From Schizosaccharomyces osmophilus (taxonomy: Eukaryota > Ascomycota > Schizosaccharomycetes > Schizosaccharomycetales > Schizosaccharomycetaceae), in the NCBI RefSeq assembly GCF_027921745.1, contig NC_079238.1, positions 930,001-994,000 on the forward strand: 64,000 nt of DNA, written 5' to 3'. Made by a program: the position numbers and the translations under genes. The notes under the pieces are model-generated. The model did no database searches, had not been told where the DNA came from, and was given only the letters and a program-made list of their open reading frames with translations. Positions 24,068 to 34,643 of this stretch are shown in pieces (position 1 is the stretch's first letter; each line of letters opens with the position of its first letter).

Positions 24068-25312
24068 TCAGTTTCTTGTTTTTGGTCTACCGCGGCCACG
24101 ACCTTTTGATTTTCGTCCGCCTACGTTTGACGGTTCATCATCACTTACACATTCATCTAGATTAAGACCAGCATCACGGCATCTTCCACAGGGTCTTTGA
24201 CGATCACACCCCTTCTTTGAACGCCGACAGCGGGAACAGCGACTTTTTGAGAATGAAGAAGAATCAAAGTAAGTTGGAAACGAGCCTGTGTTGATGTGGG
24301 AATTTGAGAGGTTTTCCGATCCTTGATTCGTTGAAAGTTCTTTATTATCTTCACTGTTGTTTGAAGTAAGTTGTTGAAAACTTGAAATTGTCTGACTAGA
24401 CGAATGCCTCAAACTATTATTTGAACGGCGTCGCTTAGAAAAAGAGTGTAAAGATTCGCAGATTGATGAGTCACTCTGATGAGGATCTACCAAAGGATGA
24501 GTTTTGGACATGATAGGCAATTTCCCGGAATTGGGGTTTTCAGACTTAGTATGTGTAGACGAGGTTTTGGAAGTAGAATCAGAATTTCGGTGATCAGAGG
24601 AAGAAGTATTGCCCAGTCGAATAAGTTGCCAAGCAACATCTTCGTCGGAAAGGGAACGTTTTTTTGTAAATTCCCTGGGATGCTGATCTATGGAAGAAGT
24701 GACTGACGGAGGAGAGGCAGGCAAAGATGGATTTGAGTATGCGGAATACGAATTGGATGTTTTCATCGGAGAGCGATTGGTTGGGTTCAAAATGGGGGAA
24801 ATTGAGCTTTTTTGTTCTCCTTTAGAACTTGAAGCGGAAGAAGCACGAGTCTGTGGAGGTTGGTCAAAAGGAAAAGCGGATCCAGGTGGAGAATGGTGAA
24901 CCAGGTTAGAGATCTTAGAAACGGGGTGCCGAGCAGCAGCTGAGGCCGAGGAAGAATCAAGGACACCAGGAGCATGATGAGAGCTAGGAAAAGGGTTTGG
25001 ACCCGAGTTGGAGGATGTATGGTAAGTGGCACTGAGGGGAGTAAGAGGATGGCTAGGTTCAGGGGAAGAAATCAAGAAAGATATGTGTGGTGGAGGATGA
25101 GAGGAGGAATGCAGGGTTGTGGTAGAGGCGGGACGTGAAGAAGCAGACTTGAAAGCAGGCCGCACAGGAGCTGAAGTGGTATTGGCTGAAGAATTGGAAG
25201 AATTTATACAGGCGACAGCAGAGGAAGGAGCCATGGAGGTAGGAATCGAGGAAGGAGGAGCGGCAGAGAAAATGGGACCCGTCATGGGTTGTAAAATGCT
25301 TTGTAAATCCAT
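24068..25312 (-). CDS. Zn2Cys6 fungal transcription factor with C-terminal zinc cluster and AT-hook
   Basis: 414 aa from the ATG at 25312 ('MDLQSILQPMTGP'). The open frame runs further upstream but has no ATG there and is a low-complexity artefact. The first 300 residues are Ser/Pro/Thr-rich and look disordered. The zinc cluster is at the far C-terminus: CxxC-x6-C-x5-CxxC-x9-C within 'RCSRCRRSKKGCDRQRPCGRC' and the residues that follow. It is trailed by an AT-hook-like 'GRGRGRPKTRN'. Gal4-type clusters normally sit at the N-terminus. The position matches the S. pombe gene recalled as SPBC56F2.05c, a predicted transcription factor. Targets are unknown. The mRNA leader is probably long and pyrimidine-rich. 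Confidence 0.85.
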   Translation of the reverse strand: MDLQSILQPMTGPIFSAAPPSSIPTSMAPSSAVACINSSNSSANTTSAPVRPAFKSASSRPASTTTLHSSSHPPPHISFLISSPEPSHPLTPLSATYHTSSNSGPNPFPSSHHAPGVLDSSSASAAARHPVSKISNLVHHSPPGSAFPFDQPPQTRASSASSSKGEQKSSISPILNPTNRSPMKTSNSYSAYSNPSLPASPPSVTSSIDQHPREFTKKRSLSDEDVAWQLIRLGNTSSSDHRNSDSTSKTSSTHTKSENPNSGKLPIMSKTHPLVDPHQSDSSICESLHSFSKRRRSNNSLRHSSSQTISSFQQLTSNNSEDNKELSTNQGSENLSNSHINTGSFPTYFDSSSFSKSRCSRCRRSKKGCDRQRPCGRCRDAGLNLDECVSDDEPSNVGGRKSKGRGRGRPKTRN

Positions 25313-25482
25313 TGGGAGAGAAGTGAAAAGTATGTGAAAAGTGGAAAAAATAAGAGAACAGAAACAGCTAGAATCCGATGAGAGAAAGAAAGACAAGAGT
25401 GGAATCGTTGAATTGTAGAAGCAAAGGTAGAAAAAGAGAGACACAGGAATGAAGGAAGAAACAATGAAAGAAATAAAAAGGA

Positions 25483-25486
<4 letters not shown>

Positions 25487-25518
<32 letters not shown>
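25487..25518 (+). repeat. (GA)n microsatellite
   Basis: About 15 GA units in a row on the plus strand, inside the likely 5' leader of the zinc-cluster gene, where the mRNA would read (TC)n. Confidence 0.9.
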
Positions 25519-25521
<3 letters not shown>

Positions 25522-26515
25522 AGGAAAGAAAAGAAAAAGAGAAACCGTTCAATAAATAAACTAGGGGCTAAGGAATAAATAAACGAGAAGAAAAGGAAAG
25601 TGAGAGGAAAAAAAGTGGATGAAAAAGATTCGCAGTTGAAAAGAAACCGGAAGTTTTAAGAAAAGGGAAATATCTACCAGAAACGAATTGGGGAATTTGA
25701 AAACACAATATACAAGAGGGGAAAGGAAAAAGGAATGAAACCAACGACGACAAGTTCCTATTCAGTGTCTACAAGACAAGAGAGAGTGATGGAAAAAATA
25801 GAAAAGGAAAAAAAGTGTCAGTTGGGAAGCAGCGGGAAAGAAGCCGACAAAACAAGAGCGAGGGCAAGGGAGCCAATTGGAAGGGAATCGAAACGACAAA
25901 ATAGCAAAGTTGCTACAGGAGGAAAGAGAAGATGGGTGAGTGAATGGGAAAGCCAAGAAAAGAGCGACGATGAAAGGGTTGCAAAAAAGCGAGCAAGGAG
26001 GATCGTTTATGTCGCAGTAAATAAAACCAAAAAAAGGAAGATAGGAAAGCTAGAAAAGGTTGCGAAAAGAAAAGAAGAAGGAAAAGGACAACGAAAAAGC
26101 AAAGTAGGAGAGGAATCAGAGACGAACAAACAAAGCAAAGAGAGAAAAAGAAAAAGTGTCGGGCAGTCGGGACGTCCGTCCTGCGAGGAAGAGGAAAAAG
26201 ATGAGCAGAGAGCTTCGATAGAAAACGCAAAAAAGAGCCAAATAGACTGGCGAAAACAAAAAGCAAACACTTGAAAAAAGATAGAAAGAAGGGGAGGGAA
26301 AGTGGAAAGTAGAAGATGAAATTGCGGAAGTAGAAAGTATGGGGATCCAAGTTGACGATCCTCGGTTATGACACATTACCAGTGGAATTAGCAAGTTCGC
26401 TATAATATTACTAAATGGTACGAAGCGAAATGAAGGGGAAGGCTAACCGAAAAGAAATTTTCGCGAAACATTTGAGGCGGTTTGTTTTGCACAAGAAGGA
26501 GCGCTTTATAAGAAA

Positions 26516-26558
26516 ACAAATTAATAGAAAACAATGAAAGTGTTTTCTATTAATTTGT
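26516..26558. repeat. Perfect 18-bp inverted repeat (hairpin) with a 7-nt loop
   Basis: The left arm 26516-26533 (ACAAATTAATAGAAAACA) is the exact reverse complement of the right arm 26541-26558. The loop is ATGAAAG. A T-rich run follows about 4 bases after the right arm. No ORF or transposon end was found around it. Confidence 0.9.
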
Positions 26559-27620
26559 ATTCTTTTTTGGTGTAGATTCTTTGGAACGATCCCTTTGGGA
26601 AAAGGTTGTGAGCTAGGTATGTGAAGCGACGGGAAGGCGGGATTTTCAGGGGAAAATTTTTTAAGAATATTGTTAGGCGAAGGATGATATCATGTTGGTG
26701 AGAAAAGAAAGAAAACAAGAGAGAAAACAAGGATATTACCATTTGTGGTAATCGTTTGTATTTTTTAAAGTAATTTAAGAGTGTTTAAGAGATATTTCTT
26801 TGGTAATACGTTTCTCTTTTTGGTGAAGCTGAAGCTGACAGGAAACCCTCAAGAGTTTGTTGCGAGTAAGCAAGATGAATCTCTTTTCAGACAATAATAC
26901 AATAGAAAAGAAAACCTTTAATTAGAAATTCAACAAGAATGCTTGGTTTCCGTAACGATCAACTTTATCTTTCTGGCTTAGAAATCCTAGAAAAAGAAGA
27001 AAGACGTAAACAATGTTGTAGAACCGTCAGAGGTGATATTTGTTGGATGATAGAAATTGAATTGGGGGAAATGGGATAGAGAAGAAAAGAAAGTACCTTT
27101 TTCCTTTTTCCTTTTCCACAACTTTATGACTTTACGACTTTATGAATGCTTGTAAAATCGCTTTTCAATCGCAAAAAGACAAATTCCACCCACTAAACAT
27201 TGCCACTTCCTTTTCTCTATTGTTTCCCTTGGTGTTCAAAGAAGCATTCATCAAGCAAATGGTCCGGTCCTCCTTGGGATTTTTCAAAACAATAACAGAA
27301 TGCAATTCAATATAGCGTCATTCTTGCCATACAAAAAGAAATAAAAAGGAATCAATTGAAGTATCTACTGTGTCTGTTTTATGCTTTCGTCCATCTAGAA
27401 ATCCTCTTCTTTCATCTTTTATCTTTCATCCTTATTGCTACTGAATACCTTGGCACTGTTATTCTGTCTACAAGGATGCTACAAAGGTTGCTCCTACAGG
27501 TTCTAGGAAACCACGAAATAAGCAACAACAGGAAAAAAAATAAAAAAAATAAAGTAAAGAATAAAAAGCAAAAACAAAAACAAAATCAAAAAATTGAGAG
27601 CGAAAACATAATAAAAAAGA

Positions 27621-27692
27621 TTCCGTCAGGGGGAATCGAACCCCCGCCGCATCGGTGAGAGCGATGAATCCTAGCCACTGGACCATGACGGA
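27621..27692 (-). tRNA. tRNA-Glu (anticodon CTC)
   Basis: 72 nt and intronless. The acceptor arms TCCGTCA and TGACGGA pair perfectly. There is a B box with GGTTCGATTCC, and the anticodon stem CATCG/CGATG encloses the loop CTCTCAC, giving anticodon CTC. CCA is not encoded. A T6 run downstream on the minus strand (plus-strand A-run at about 27613-27618) serves as the Pol III terminator. It stands alone between two protein genes. Confidence 0.96.
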
Positions 27693-28357
27693 TTTCTCTT
27701 ATACAAAAGAAAACGAAAACCTACTAGTTCATCTTTGACGAAATGGTATCGCTGGCGAACAGGCTAATGAAGGTTTGAAAGACTTCTTGTTTTGCTACAA
27801 GTATTCATATTTATTTTTATATCTATTTATATTTATTCTTTTCCTTTCAATTGCACAATTGCTTACTACAAGAACCACGACCACGCTCGTCTGTAAGTGC
27901 CATTCATCTCAACGTCATGTTCCTTTTGCTTGCCTTTGCCATTGTAAGATTCGGTGAATCAATCTGTATCTCAAATTTGTTGCCCATCCTTGACATCATT
28001 GCCTGCTGAATCGAGGCTTGGTGTGATCGAAAATCTACTTTTATACCACTTCAGGTACTCCTGTTCGCTTTAATCTTTGCCATTCCCATTCAACAACTCA
28101 TACTTTCATCTTCCTCTTCCCCCATCGAATTCACTCTCTCCCTCTTCATTTCCAAGTGAAATCTTTTGTTTTCCAACCTTTCTCTAATTGATTTGCTTTT
28201 CACAAGGTTTTTCTCTTTACTTTACTCTACTCTGCTATTTAATTTTTGATTTTTTGATTTTTTGACTTTCTGATTTTCTGAGTTTTATTTTCAATTTCAA
28301 TTTCAATTGCTCTATTTGTACTTCCTTTCAAGCTTTCTGCTTTTCTTCCAGCCAGCT
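27693..28357. other. Leader/promoter region of the mug147-position gene
   Basis: A pyrimidine-rich plus strand with repeated TTTTTGATT and TTTCAA units at 28240-28305, likely the 5' untranslated leader. No gene seen. Confidence 0.5.
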
Positions 28358-29794
28358 ATGCTCTCCACGACGCCCATCATCACCCCTACTGAAGACGACA
28401 GTACGGAGCAAGATTTAATCTCCAATATACCAGGTGCATACACTGAATTCACCCAGCAGCACAAACCAAAATCTCTTGCTACCGCCGCCAACTTTCAAAC
28501 TCTTCCTAAACTTCACCATGAAACTCCTTTTCAGTCTCATACTGCTTTGCCCCCTCCCGGCAATGACTATGATTATGACTATGATATTGACGACGACGAT
28601 TTCGACCGCTCCTCCTCGTACAGTCACTTGACCGACGAGTACCACGGTGATCGCGATCCCAGAGACTATTACGGCGATCTCGCCATGTACGCTTCTCTCC
28701 ACCACCATGGTGACATGCAGGACATCCCACGGTTTCACGACAAACCATCTGCTTCCCGAAAAGGAAATCAGGCGAAAAGCCCTATTACTGCTTATCCCCA
28801 TGCAGATCCCCACGACAGTAATCTCAATTACGAAATGGGCGACTCTCAAACTCTCCCAATGACCGAAAGCTTTGCTGATTTACTGGACCCTCACGCCCAT
28901 TCTTCTGATCACAGCCATGAAGACGCTTTTGGCAACTCACACACAGACCGCGGCTTTACTTATCCCCCCAATATGCCCGCTTTTAATTTCTCCACCATCA
29001 ACCATTCCTCCTCTGGCTTCAATTCTTCTTCCTCTAATGTCCAGATGAATTTCGTCAATGGTGAACCGGTGTTTCCTCGCGCCACCTCCAGTACGTACAA
29101 TCCCGAAGCGGACGCTGTCTCTAACCTCTCCTCAAAGTCCTTTGTAAATCAAGAGTATGTCATGGGTGGAAACCAACACAAGGGCAATCAAGCGCAACCT
29201 CAGTATGATGCCGTTTACGGCCCCCAAGTGAATCCAAAGTCGATTTCTGACCAACTCCTCGATGTTTTTCCTAAACCTTTCCGTCAAACCGAGGCATCCT
29301 CTTCATCGCCATCAACTTCAGATACCATGGAAGGCCAGCACGAGCAGGCCGAGGATCCAACTCAACCCGCGTCTCGTAACACTCAATCCAACTCTTACCC
29401 TCAAAGGAGGGGATTCCGACTTTCTCACGAAACCGATATCCTCTACAATGACGCTTCAGTTCGGCCTGTCCACACGTCTGTTGATAGCGGACCCAGGCGC
29501 TTTTCAAGCACAAAACGCACGCAGCAATCTGAGCCCAAGCGTTCCTCCGATGCAGCGCCCATTGAGGCCGCCCACCGATCGTTCATCCTGAACAATGACG
29601 ATGTCGATCCTACGCCTAGCATAGATTCTACCAGTCAGGAATCGCAAGATCCCACCGTCAATACACAATCCTCTAGCCCTTCCTACTGTCATAATGGAAG
29701 GCGCGTTCACAATAACACTTTGACACCTTATCCCTCTGTTTCCGACACTACTTCGATGGATGTGTCCTCGATAACGAGTTATGATCTTCGATAA
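28358..29794 (+). CDS. mug147: Ser/Asp-rich disordered protein at the mug147 position
   Basis: 478 aa from the ATG at 28358 ('MLSTTPIITPTEDD'). The upstream frame has no ATG. I recognise no folded domain. The protein is rich in Ser, Asp, His and Pro, with an acidic repeat 'DYDYDYDIDDDD' near residue 70 and no membrane segment or signal peptide. The name comes only from gene order: in S. pombe the gene between the zinc-cluster factor and the AAA ATPase is recalled as mug147, a meiotically upregulated gene of unknown function. Coding is supported by the long open frame and by normal codon use compared with the simple-sequence frames to its left. Confidence 0.6.
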   Translation: MLSTTPIITPTEDDSTEQDLISNIPGAYTEFTQQHKPKSLATAANFQTLPKLHHETPFQSHTALPPPGNDYDYDYDIDDDDFDRSSSYSHLTDEYHGDRDPRDYYGDLAMYASLHHHGDMQDIPRFHDKPSASRKGNQAKSPITAYPHADPHDSNLNYEMGDSQTLPMTESFADLLDPHAHSSDHSHEDAFGNSHTDRGFTYPPNMPAFNFSTINHSSSGFNSSSSNVQMNFVNGEPVFPRATSSTYNPEADAVSNLSSKSFVNQEYVMGGNQHKGNQAQPQYDAVYGPQVNPKSISDQLLDVFPKPFRQTEASSSSPSTSDTMEGQHEQAEDPTQPASRNTQSNSYPQRRGFRLSHETDILYNDASVRPVHTSVDSGPRRFSSTKRTQQSEPKRSSDAAPIEAAHRSFILNNDDVDPTPSIDSTSQESQDPTVNTQSSSPSYCHNGRRVHNNTLTPYPSVSDTTSMDVSSITSYDLR

Positions 29795-30359
29795 CCAGAA
29801 TAAGTTCCTTTTGTTTTTTGTGCGTGTTTTTACGAATATCATTTATGAATCTCTTTCTTGTTGGTACCCGATTGGTGGTTTCTTCGTTCTTGAGATACCA
29901 TGTATTGTTTTGTTCATTTATGTATTTCATGATTTCTTTACGACGTTTGATGTTATTGAGTTAGGCTAGAGTTATTGGCTTACAATTTACTTTCATTTGT
30001 TTTGTAATCAATGAACTTTTTATTTGTTTTTTCCCGTTTCAAACCAAGTCAAGTGAAAGTTATTTAAACCTCCAAACTTATACTACCTATAGCTTGAGAT
30101 TCCCATATCATCGTCGTCGTTTCCGATCAAGTGGGTTTATTTTATTTATTTATATTTATATTTATTTTTATTTTTGTCTGATCGCAGTGTTTAACAACAT
30201 TCTTGTGGGCAAAGCCAGTGATGTCAAGGGACTCATCATATTAAATCATCTTTGTTCATGATGTCAAAGAAATAATACCTGGATTTTCTGGTATAAATAC
30301 TTGAATGCCTCGACATGTCTAACATCCTTCTATATTTAGATTTCTACTATCACTCTAAC
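29795..30359. other. Intergenic region mug147 / small conserved gene
   Basis: Contains T-rich stretches such as TTTATATTTATATTTATTTT near 30150, and presumably a terminator and a promoter. No further gene seen. Confidence 0.45.
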
Positions 30360-30650
30360 ATGCAAAATTTAATGAACCTTGGAGGCCCTAAAGCCGGCTC
30401 TGGCGGCGGTGGAATTGCTGATGATCCTATGGGCTTCGCATCCCATGCCAACTCTGATTTGAAGCAAGCACAAACTATGAAGAAAATCAACGATGTGATC
30501 CCAGGAGACACGAAGCAAAAGATGGCTATTATGAACAAAATTAATGATGCTACCGGTGGTAATGCCATGAAGGTAATTATGCAAATCAAAGAGAGCTCTT
30601 CCTCTCCTCAAGAAGCTTTCAGCAAAATCCAGAGTCAATTCAAATTATAA
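30360..30650 (+). CDS. Small conserved protein, unknown function
   Basis: 96 aa from the ATG at 30360 ('MQNLMNLGGPKAG'). An in-frame ATG at 30315 would add 15 hydrophobic residues and is less likely, because the later start leads straight into the structured-looking part. It has a Gly-rich start ('AGSGGGG'), then 'DDPMGFASHANSDLKQAQTM', then two helical, charged stretches up to 'SKIQSQFKL'. No domain recognised. The S. pombe counterpart may be one of the small genes added late to the SPBC56F2 cosmid (possibly tam13), but I cannot confirm that. Codon use and the compact, non-repetitive composition argue that it is real. Confidence 0.6.
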   Translation: MQNLMNLGGPKAGSGGGGIADDPMGFASHANSDLKQAQTMKKINDVIPGDTKQKMAIMNKINDATGGNAMKVIMQIKESSSSPQEAFSKIQSQFKL

Positions 30651-31020
30651 ACATAAATTCATGCATCATCGCATCCTTTCGACCTTTTTCATATTTATAT
30701 AAATCCAAACATTTTCATGATTTGGTCCGTTATAACAACCTTGGTTGTTCTCTGACATATGTTATGATAGTTGCTTAGAAATCAAATGATGAATTCGTAA
30801 CCAACTTAGACTTGTTTTTTGTGAACGGATAAGTATTTCATACCAGTATTAGATCTATCTGATTTGTACTACTTGTCTACAATGCGTAGTAGTCGCTTCT
30901 ATCTTCTATCAAAATACATACATTATAATATTCCTAAAGCCATGTAAACCAGAAACCCAAAAAAACAAAATTTCACGTCCATCTATCTATCTTTCAATTT
31001 CTTACAGGAATTCGAGCAAT
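30651..31020. other. Convergent 3' region (small gene / AAA ATPase gene)
   Basis: A spacer of 370 bp between two convergent genes, AT-rich and with no feature recognised. Confidence 0.45.
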
Positions 31021-33369
31021 TTAACCACTCGATACCTTAGTGGAAACACCTTCAGCAAATTGATTGTAAAAGTCCAACATGCCTTGGTTAATTCCCTTTC
31101 TGAGTGCAAGCAACGCTTTTTCAAAATGTGCTTGTGTAATTTCCGTTGCTTCAACATTCTCGTGCATAGCAACTAACCCAGCATCTTGGCACAGAGCAAC
31201 TATTTCTGCTCCTGAACAACCCTCCGTGCGTAGCGCGATATCCTCCAAGTCGATGCCTTCAGTAAACTTCATCTGTCTGGTTTGAATCAGAAGAATCTGT
31301 CGACGTGCTTCAAAATTTGGTGGCCCAACATAAAATAGTCGATCCAATCTTCCAGGTCTCATCAAAGCCGGATCAATCACGTCCGGTCGATTCGTTGCTG
31401 CAAGAACAAGTACATTCTTCAACGCCTCTATACCATCCATCTCATTTAGTAATGCCGTAACAACTCGATCTCCACTGTGATCCCCACCTCTGCTGCCGGT
31501 CAGGGCGTCAATTTCGTCAAAAAAGATGACAGATGGACTCGCTTGCCGAGCTTTTTGGAAAAGCTGACGAACAGCTCGCTCACTTTCACCGATGTATTTG
31601 TTAAACAACTCAGGGCCCTTGACAGAAATAAAGTTCAATCCCGTTTCAGTCGCTATCGCCTTCGCAGTTAACGTCTTCGAACATCCAGGTGGACCGTACA
31701 GCAAGATTCCCTTAGGGGGACGCACGCCTAACCTAGAAAAAGTTTCTGGGTGCGTCAAAGGCCATTCGACTGATTCTTTTAATTTTTGCTTGACATCTTC
31801 CTGGCCTCCTATTTGTGACCACTTCACATTGGGTGACTCGATGATAAATTCCCGCATCGCACTTTGTCGCACCGAGGTCAACGCTAGTTCTACATCATCT
31901 AGCTCTACAGCCCCCGGGGTTTCCTTCGTAGTAGCGTCACCGGCCTCATTTCGTATTCTTAAAGCTCTCTTGATTGCGCGTAAAGCAGCCTCGCGAACAA
32001 CAGCGGTTAAATCAGCACCCACATAGGCATGAGTGCGACCAGCCAAATCTTCCATTTCTTCAGGGCTAAGTGTATTTGGAACATTTTCAAAAAGAAGCTT
32101 TAATATGTCCAAACGAGCATTCTTATCTGGTATTCCAACCTCAATCTCTTTCTCCAGCCGTCCTGGTCGTCGAAGAGCTTCATCTATAAAGTTTGGACGA
32201 TTCGTGGCCGCAAATACGGCCACCTTACCAGCACTTGACATGCCATCAAGCAAAGTTAGTAAACTTGCAACAGCTCTGCTTTCTGCTTCGCTAATATCAG
32301 CAGTTCGCTTAGGCGCAATTGCATCAACCTCATCAATAAATATAATAGATGGCTGCTGGGAGCGAGCATCATCAAAAATCTTTTTGAGTCTAGCTTCTGT
32401 TTCACCCATGTATTTGCCAACCACAGATGGACCATCAATCCGGAACACACGCGCATTTGTTTCAGCTGCTATTGCCCGTAAAATCATGGTTTTACCAGTT
32501 CCAGGAGGTCCATAAAGTAGAATACCTCGAGGAGGAGAAATGTGAAAATATTCAAATAATTCGGGACTTTGAAAAGGAAGTTCGATGACATCTCGAACTT
32601 GTTGTATCTGATGATCTAAACCTCCAATAGAGGAGAATGTTACAGGTGGAGATGAAGTCTCCTGCTGATTCTGAGATATTTCGACCACAGATGAGGAAAG
32701 TGAAGTTTGTGATTGAAACATTTCAGATTGAAAAGCACCTTCGACATCCATCTCGGAAGATGCAGTAAACCGATAAAGACGAGGTTCCTCCAAAGAAAGA
32801 TCAGATATTGCTTCCAACAGGTTGCTGGGAGAACGGACGTGAATTTCATCAACTTTAATGCAGCCCGGTGGGAAACTATCACCATCATGTTGTAAATGGT
32901 TACTGATTGATGGAGGGACTGAACCAGGTATTAATGATTTTGTTGTGTTTGAGCTTTGTGCTGAATAAAGCATGCCCAGATGCACATAACGCATTTCCAG
33001 TAGGGTCTTCTTGATCTCAGATTCCGAAAAAGGGGTTCCTTCTGAATTTGGACCACAGGTTATCTTTAAACTTTCTACATCCTTCAATGGATGAGCGTAT
33101 TTAACGGCGTTTACTCGCTGACCAACTTTTACATTTGCCCATTCCGCGAACTGCGAGCTGATCCCTACTTCAAAGGGACCCAAATTGACTCCTCGTGGGA
33201 CTTGGACAATACCAATTGACGAACCATCATAATGTTTTACAGAAACGAGCTGTTTCTGAACGAATCCCAGTCGTTTTAAAGCTGCAGGAGAAAAATACAC
33301 ATATCGAAGATCCCTCCAAGAACCATCTCCTTCTATCAACTTTACCGATAGTTTAATGGGAACAGACAT
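31021..33369 (-). CDS. AAA-family ATPase, Afg2/Drg1 type (60S biogenesis factor recycling)
   Basis: 782 aa, ATG at 33369. An N-terminal Cdc48-like substrate domain (about 1-240) is followed by two AAA modules. D1 has Walker A 'GPPGTGKT' near residue 286 and Walker B 'IIFIDEVDAIAP'. D2 has Walker A 'GPPGCSKT' near 555 and Walker B 'VIFFDEIDALTGSRGG'. The 'CSK' form of the D2 P-loop is the one I recall from yeast Afg2/Drg1 rather than Cdc48 (CGK) or Rix7. Drg1 strips Rlp24 and other shuttling factors from pre-60S particles in the cytoplasm. Position and strand fit the S. pombe gene recalled as SPBC56F2.07c. All catalytic residues are intact. Confidence 0.88.
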   Translation of the reverse strand: MSVPIKLSVKLIEGDGSWRDLRYVYFSPAALKRLGFVQKQLVSVKHYDGSSIGIVQVPRGVNLGPFEVGISSQFAEWANVKVGQRVNAVKYAHPLKDVESLKITCGPNSEGTPFSESEIKKTLLEMRYVHLGMLYSAQSSNTTKSLIPGSVPPSISNHLQHDGDSFPPGCIKVDEIHVRSPSNLLEAISDLSLEEPRLYRFTASSEMDVEGAFQSEMFQSQTSLSSSVVEISQNQQETSSPPVTFSSIGGLDHQIQQVRDVIELPFQSPELFEYFHISPPRGILLYGPPGTGKTMILRAIAAETNARVFRIDGPSVVGKYMGETEARLKKIFDDARSQQPSIIFIDEVDAIAPKRTADISEAESRAVASLLTLLDGMSSAGKVAVFAATNRPNFIDEALRRPGRLEKEIEVGIPDKNARLDILKLLFENVPNTLSPEEMEDLAGRTHAYVGADLTAVVREAALRAIKRALRIRNEAGDATTKETPGAVELDDVELALTSVRQSAMREFIIESPNVKWSQIGGQEDVKQKLKESVEWPLTHPETFSRLGVRPPKGILLYGPPGCSKTLTAKAIATETGLNFISVKGPELFNKYIGESERAVRQLFQKARQASPSVIFFDEIDALTGSRGGDHSGDRVVTALLNEMDGIEALKNVLVLAATNRPDVIDPALMRPGRLDRLFYVGPPNFEARRQILLIQTRQMKFTEGIDLEDIALRTEGCSGAEIVALCQDAGLVAMHENVEATEITQAHFEKALLALRKGINQGMLDFYNQFAEGVSTKVSSG

Positions 33370-34643
33370 CCCAATATGAACTGTTAAACCTTCTGCCTTG
33401 GTTTATGGCTGATGACAAAAGTATTTCTTGGTATACGGAAGCACACTCAACCTCTTAAAATAGTAAACATTGAAAGATTCACAAATTCATTCAAAGTCTT
33501 CGTTTTCAGGTGTTTACGAGATACAAATCCAAATGAAGCTTTAAAAAATTAAAAACAATTCATCTAATTTATAAGGAACTAAATTGAAGGATACTTACTG
33601 AACGGAGTTATTTATTAACAGTAGTAAGGTATTTTTTAAGATATAACCAGTAAGAAATCCAGAATTACAAAACATGCGTTAACAAGAACACACACTTTTC
33701 TTTATATATCTGTCGGCTCTATTTAAGTTTCTAAAATTGAAATTGAAACGAAAGACGACAAAATACATCTTTAGCTACAAAATGAATAGATTCCAAATAT
33801 ACCATAGTCATGTTATCGAAGATATTATGGGTAATAAAACGAAAATAAACAGGCACGAAAGAACAGTAAAGATTATATAAGATAATAAACAATTTAATAT
33901 GAACATATCAAATACCAGCATTGCACTGTAACAAAAGAAGTATAATACAACCCAGGGTATTTGACAAGAAACAAAAATAATGGTCCACAATAAAGACTTC
34001 ATACTTTCCAAACATTCCAAGATGCAAAAGAAATAAAGGTATTAGGGTATTAACAATAATAGGAAAAGTAACAACGCCCACAAACAAGAAAAACAATAAA
34101 CGACAGTTTGTATGTATATATTTATAACGCTTGATTTTTTTTTGTAAACCATCTGCCTTCAGGGCAAAATTGTGCTAGAAACCAAAAAAAATATAATCCT
34201 CAATCACCAGCATTTCAATAACCCAGACTCCAGACGATTTGACAGTTTTATATAAGAAAAAGACATAACACCAAAACTCCTTCATAGCAAAACATACATG
34301 AATTGCAACCTAAACAAACCACAATCCTAACAACACTTGAAAAAAAAGACAGCTTAATAATAGTAGGATTGATTGAACAATTGTGAACGAAAAATCACAC
34401 CTGCTCATATTAAGCATCGTAAATAACTCTAGCACAGCATAACTCCAAAACCATCCTCAAAAATAAAAAGAATTAAAGAAATTAATTTAGTCTCCTTCCT
34501 TTGAAATCCCACAAGTAAACTTTTAACAATATTAGATAATAAAGAATGATGCTTGGTTTATTATATAAAGAAAGGTAAAACGAAGAGACCATAACATGTT
34601 CGTATTTACACAAAAACGTAAGAGGCAATTGTCAAACGAAAGA
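33370..34643. other. 1.27-kb AT-rich region, AAA promoter and PUF-gene 3' region
   Basis: Only short frames without conserved features. It should hold the promoter of the AAA gene (33.4-33.7 kb) and a long 3' untranslated region of the RRM-PUF gene. No RNA gene recognised. Confidence 0.45.

Larger units (their letters stand above)
25313..27620. other. 2.3-kb gene-poor region with strong purine/pyrimidine strand bias
   Basis: Between the zinc-cluster gene and tRNA-Glu. From about 24.9 to 26.3 kb the plus strand is dominated by A and G, including a (GA)n run. The long frames here translate to simple Lys/Arg/Glu or Phe/Leu/Ser polymers and are not believable genes. An 18-bp hairpin lies at 26516-26558. 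The rest holds leader and promoter DNA. Confidence 0.55.

Noticed and set aside
24157-24354. 65-codon minus-strand frame within the zinc-cluster gene
   Set aside because: A frame shadow of the Zn2Cys6 coding region.
25735-26274. 179-codon plus-strand frame, and overlapping minus-strand frames up to 145 codons
   Set aside because: The translation is a Lys/Arg/Glu polymer (or Phe/Leu/Ser on the other strand) produced by purine-rich simple sequence; no fold, motif or normal composition.
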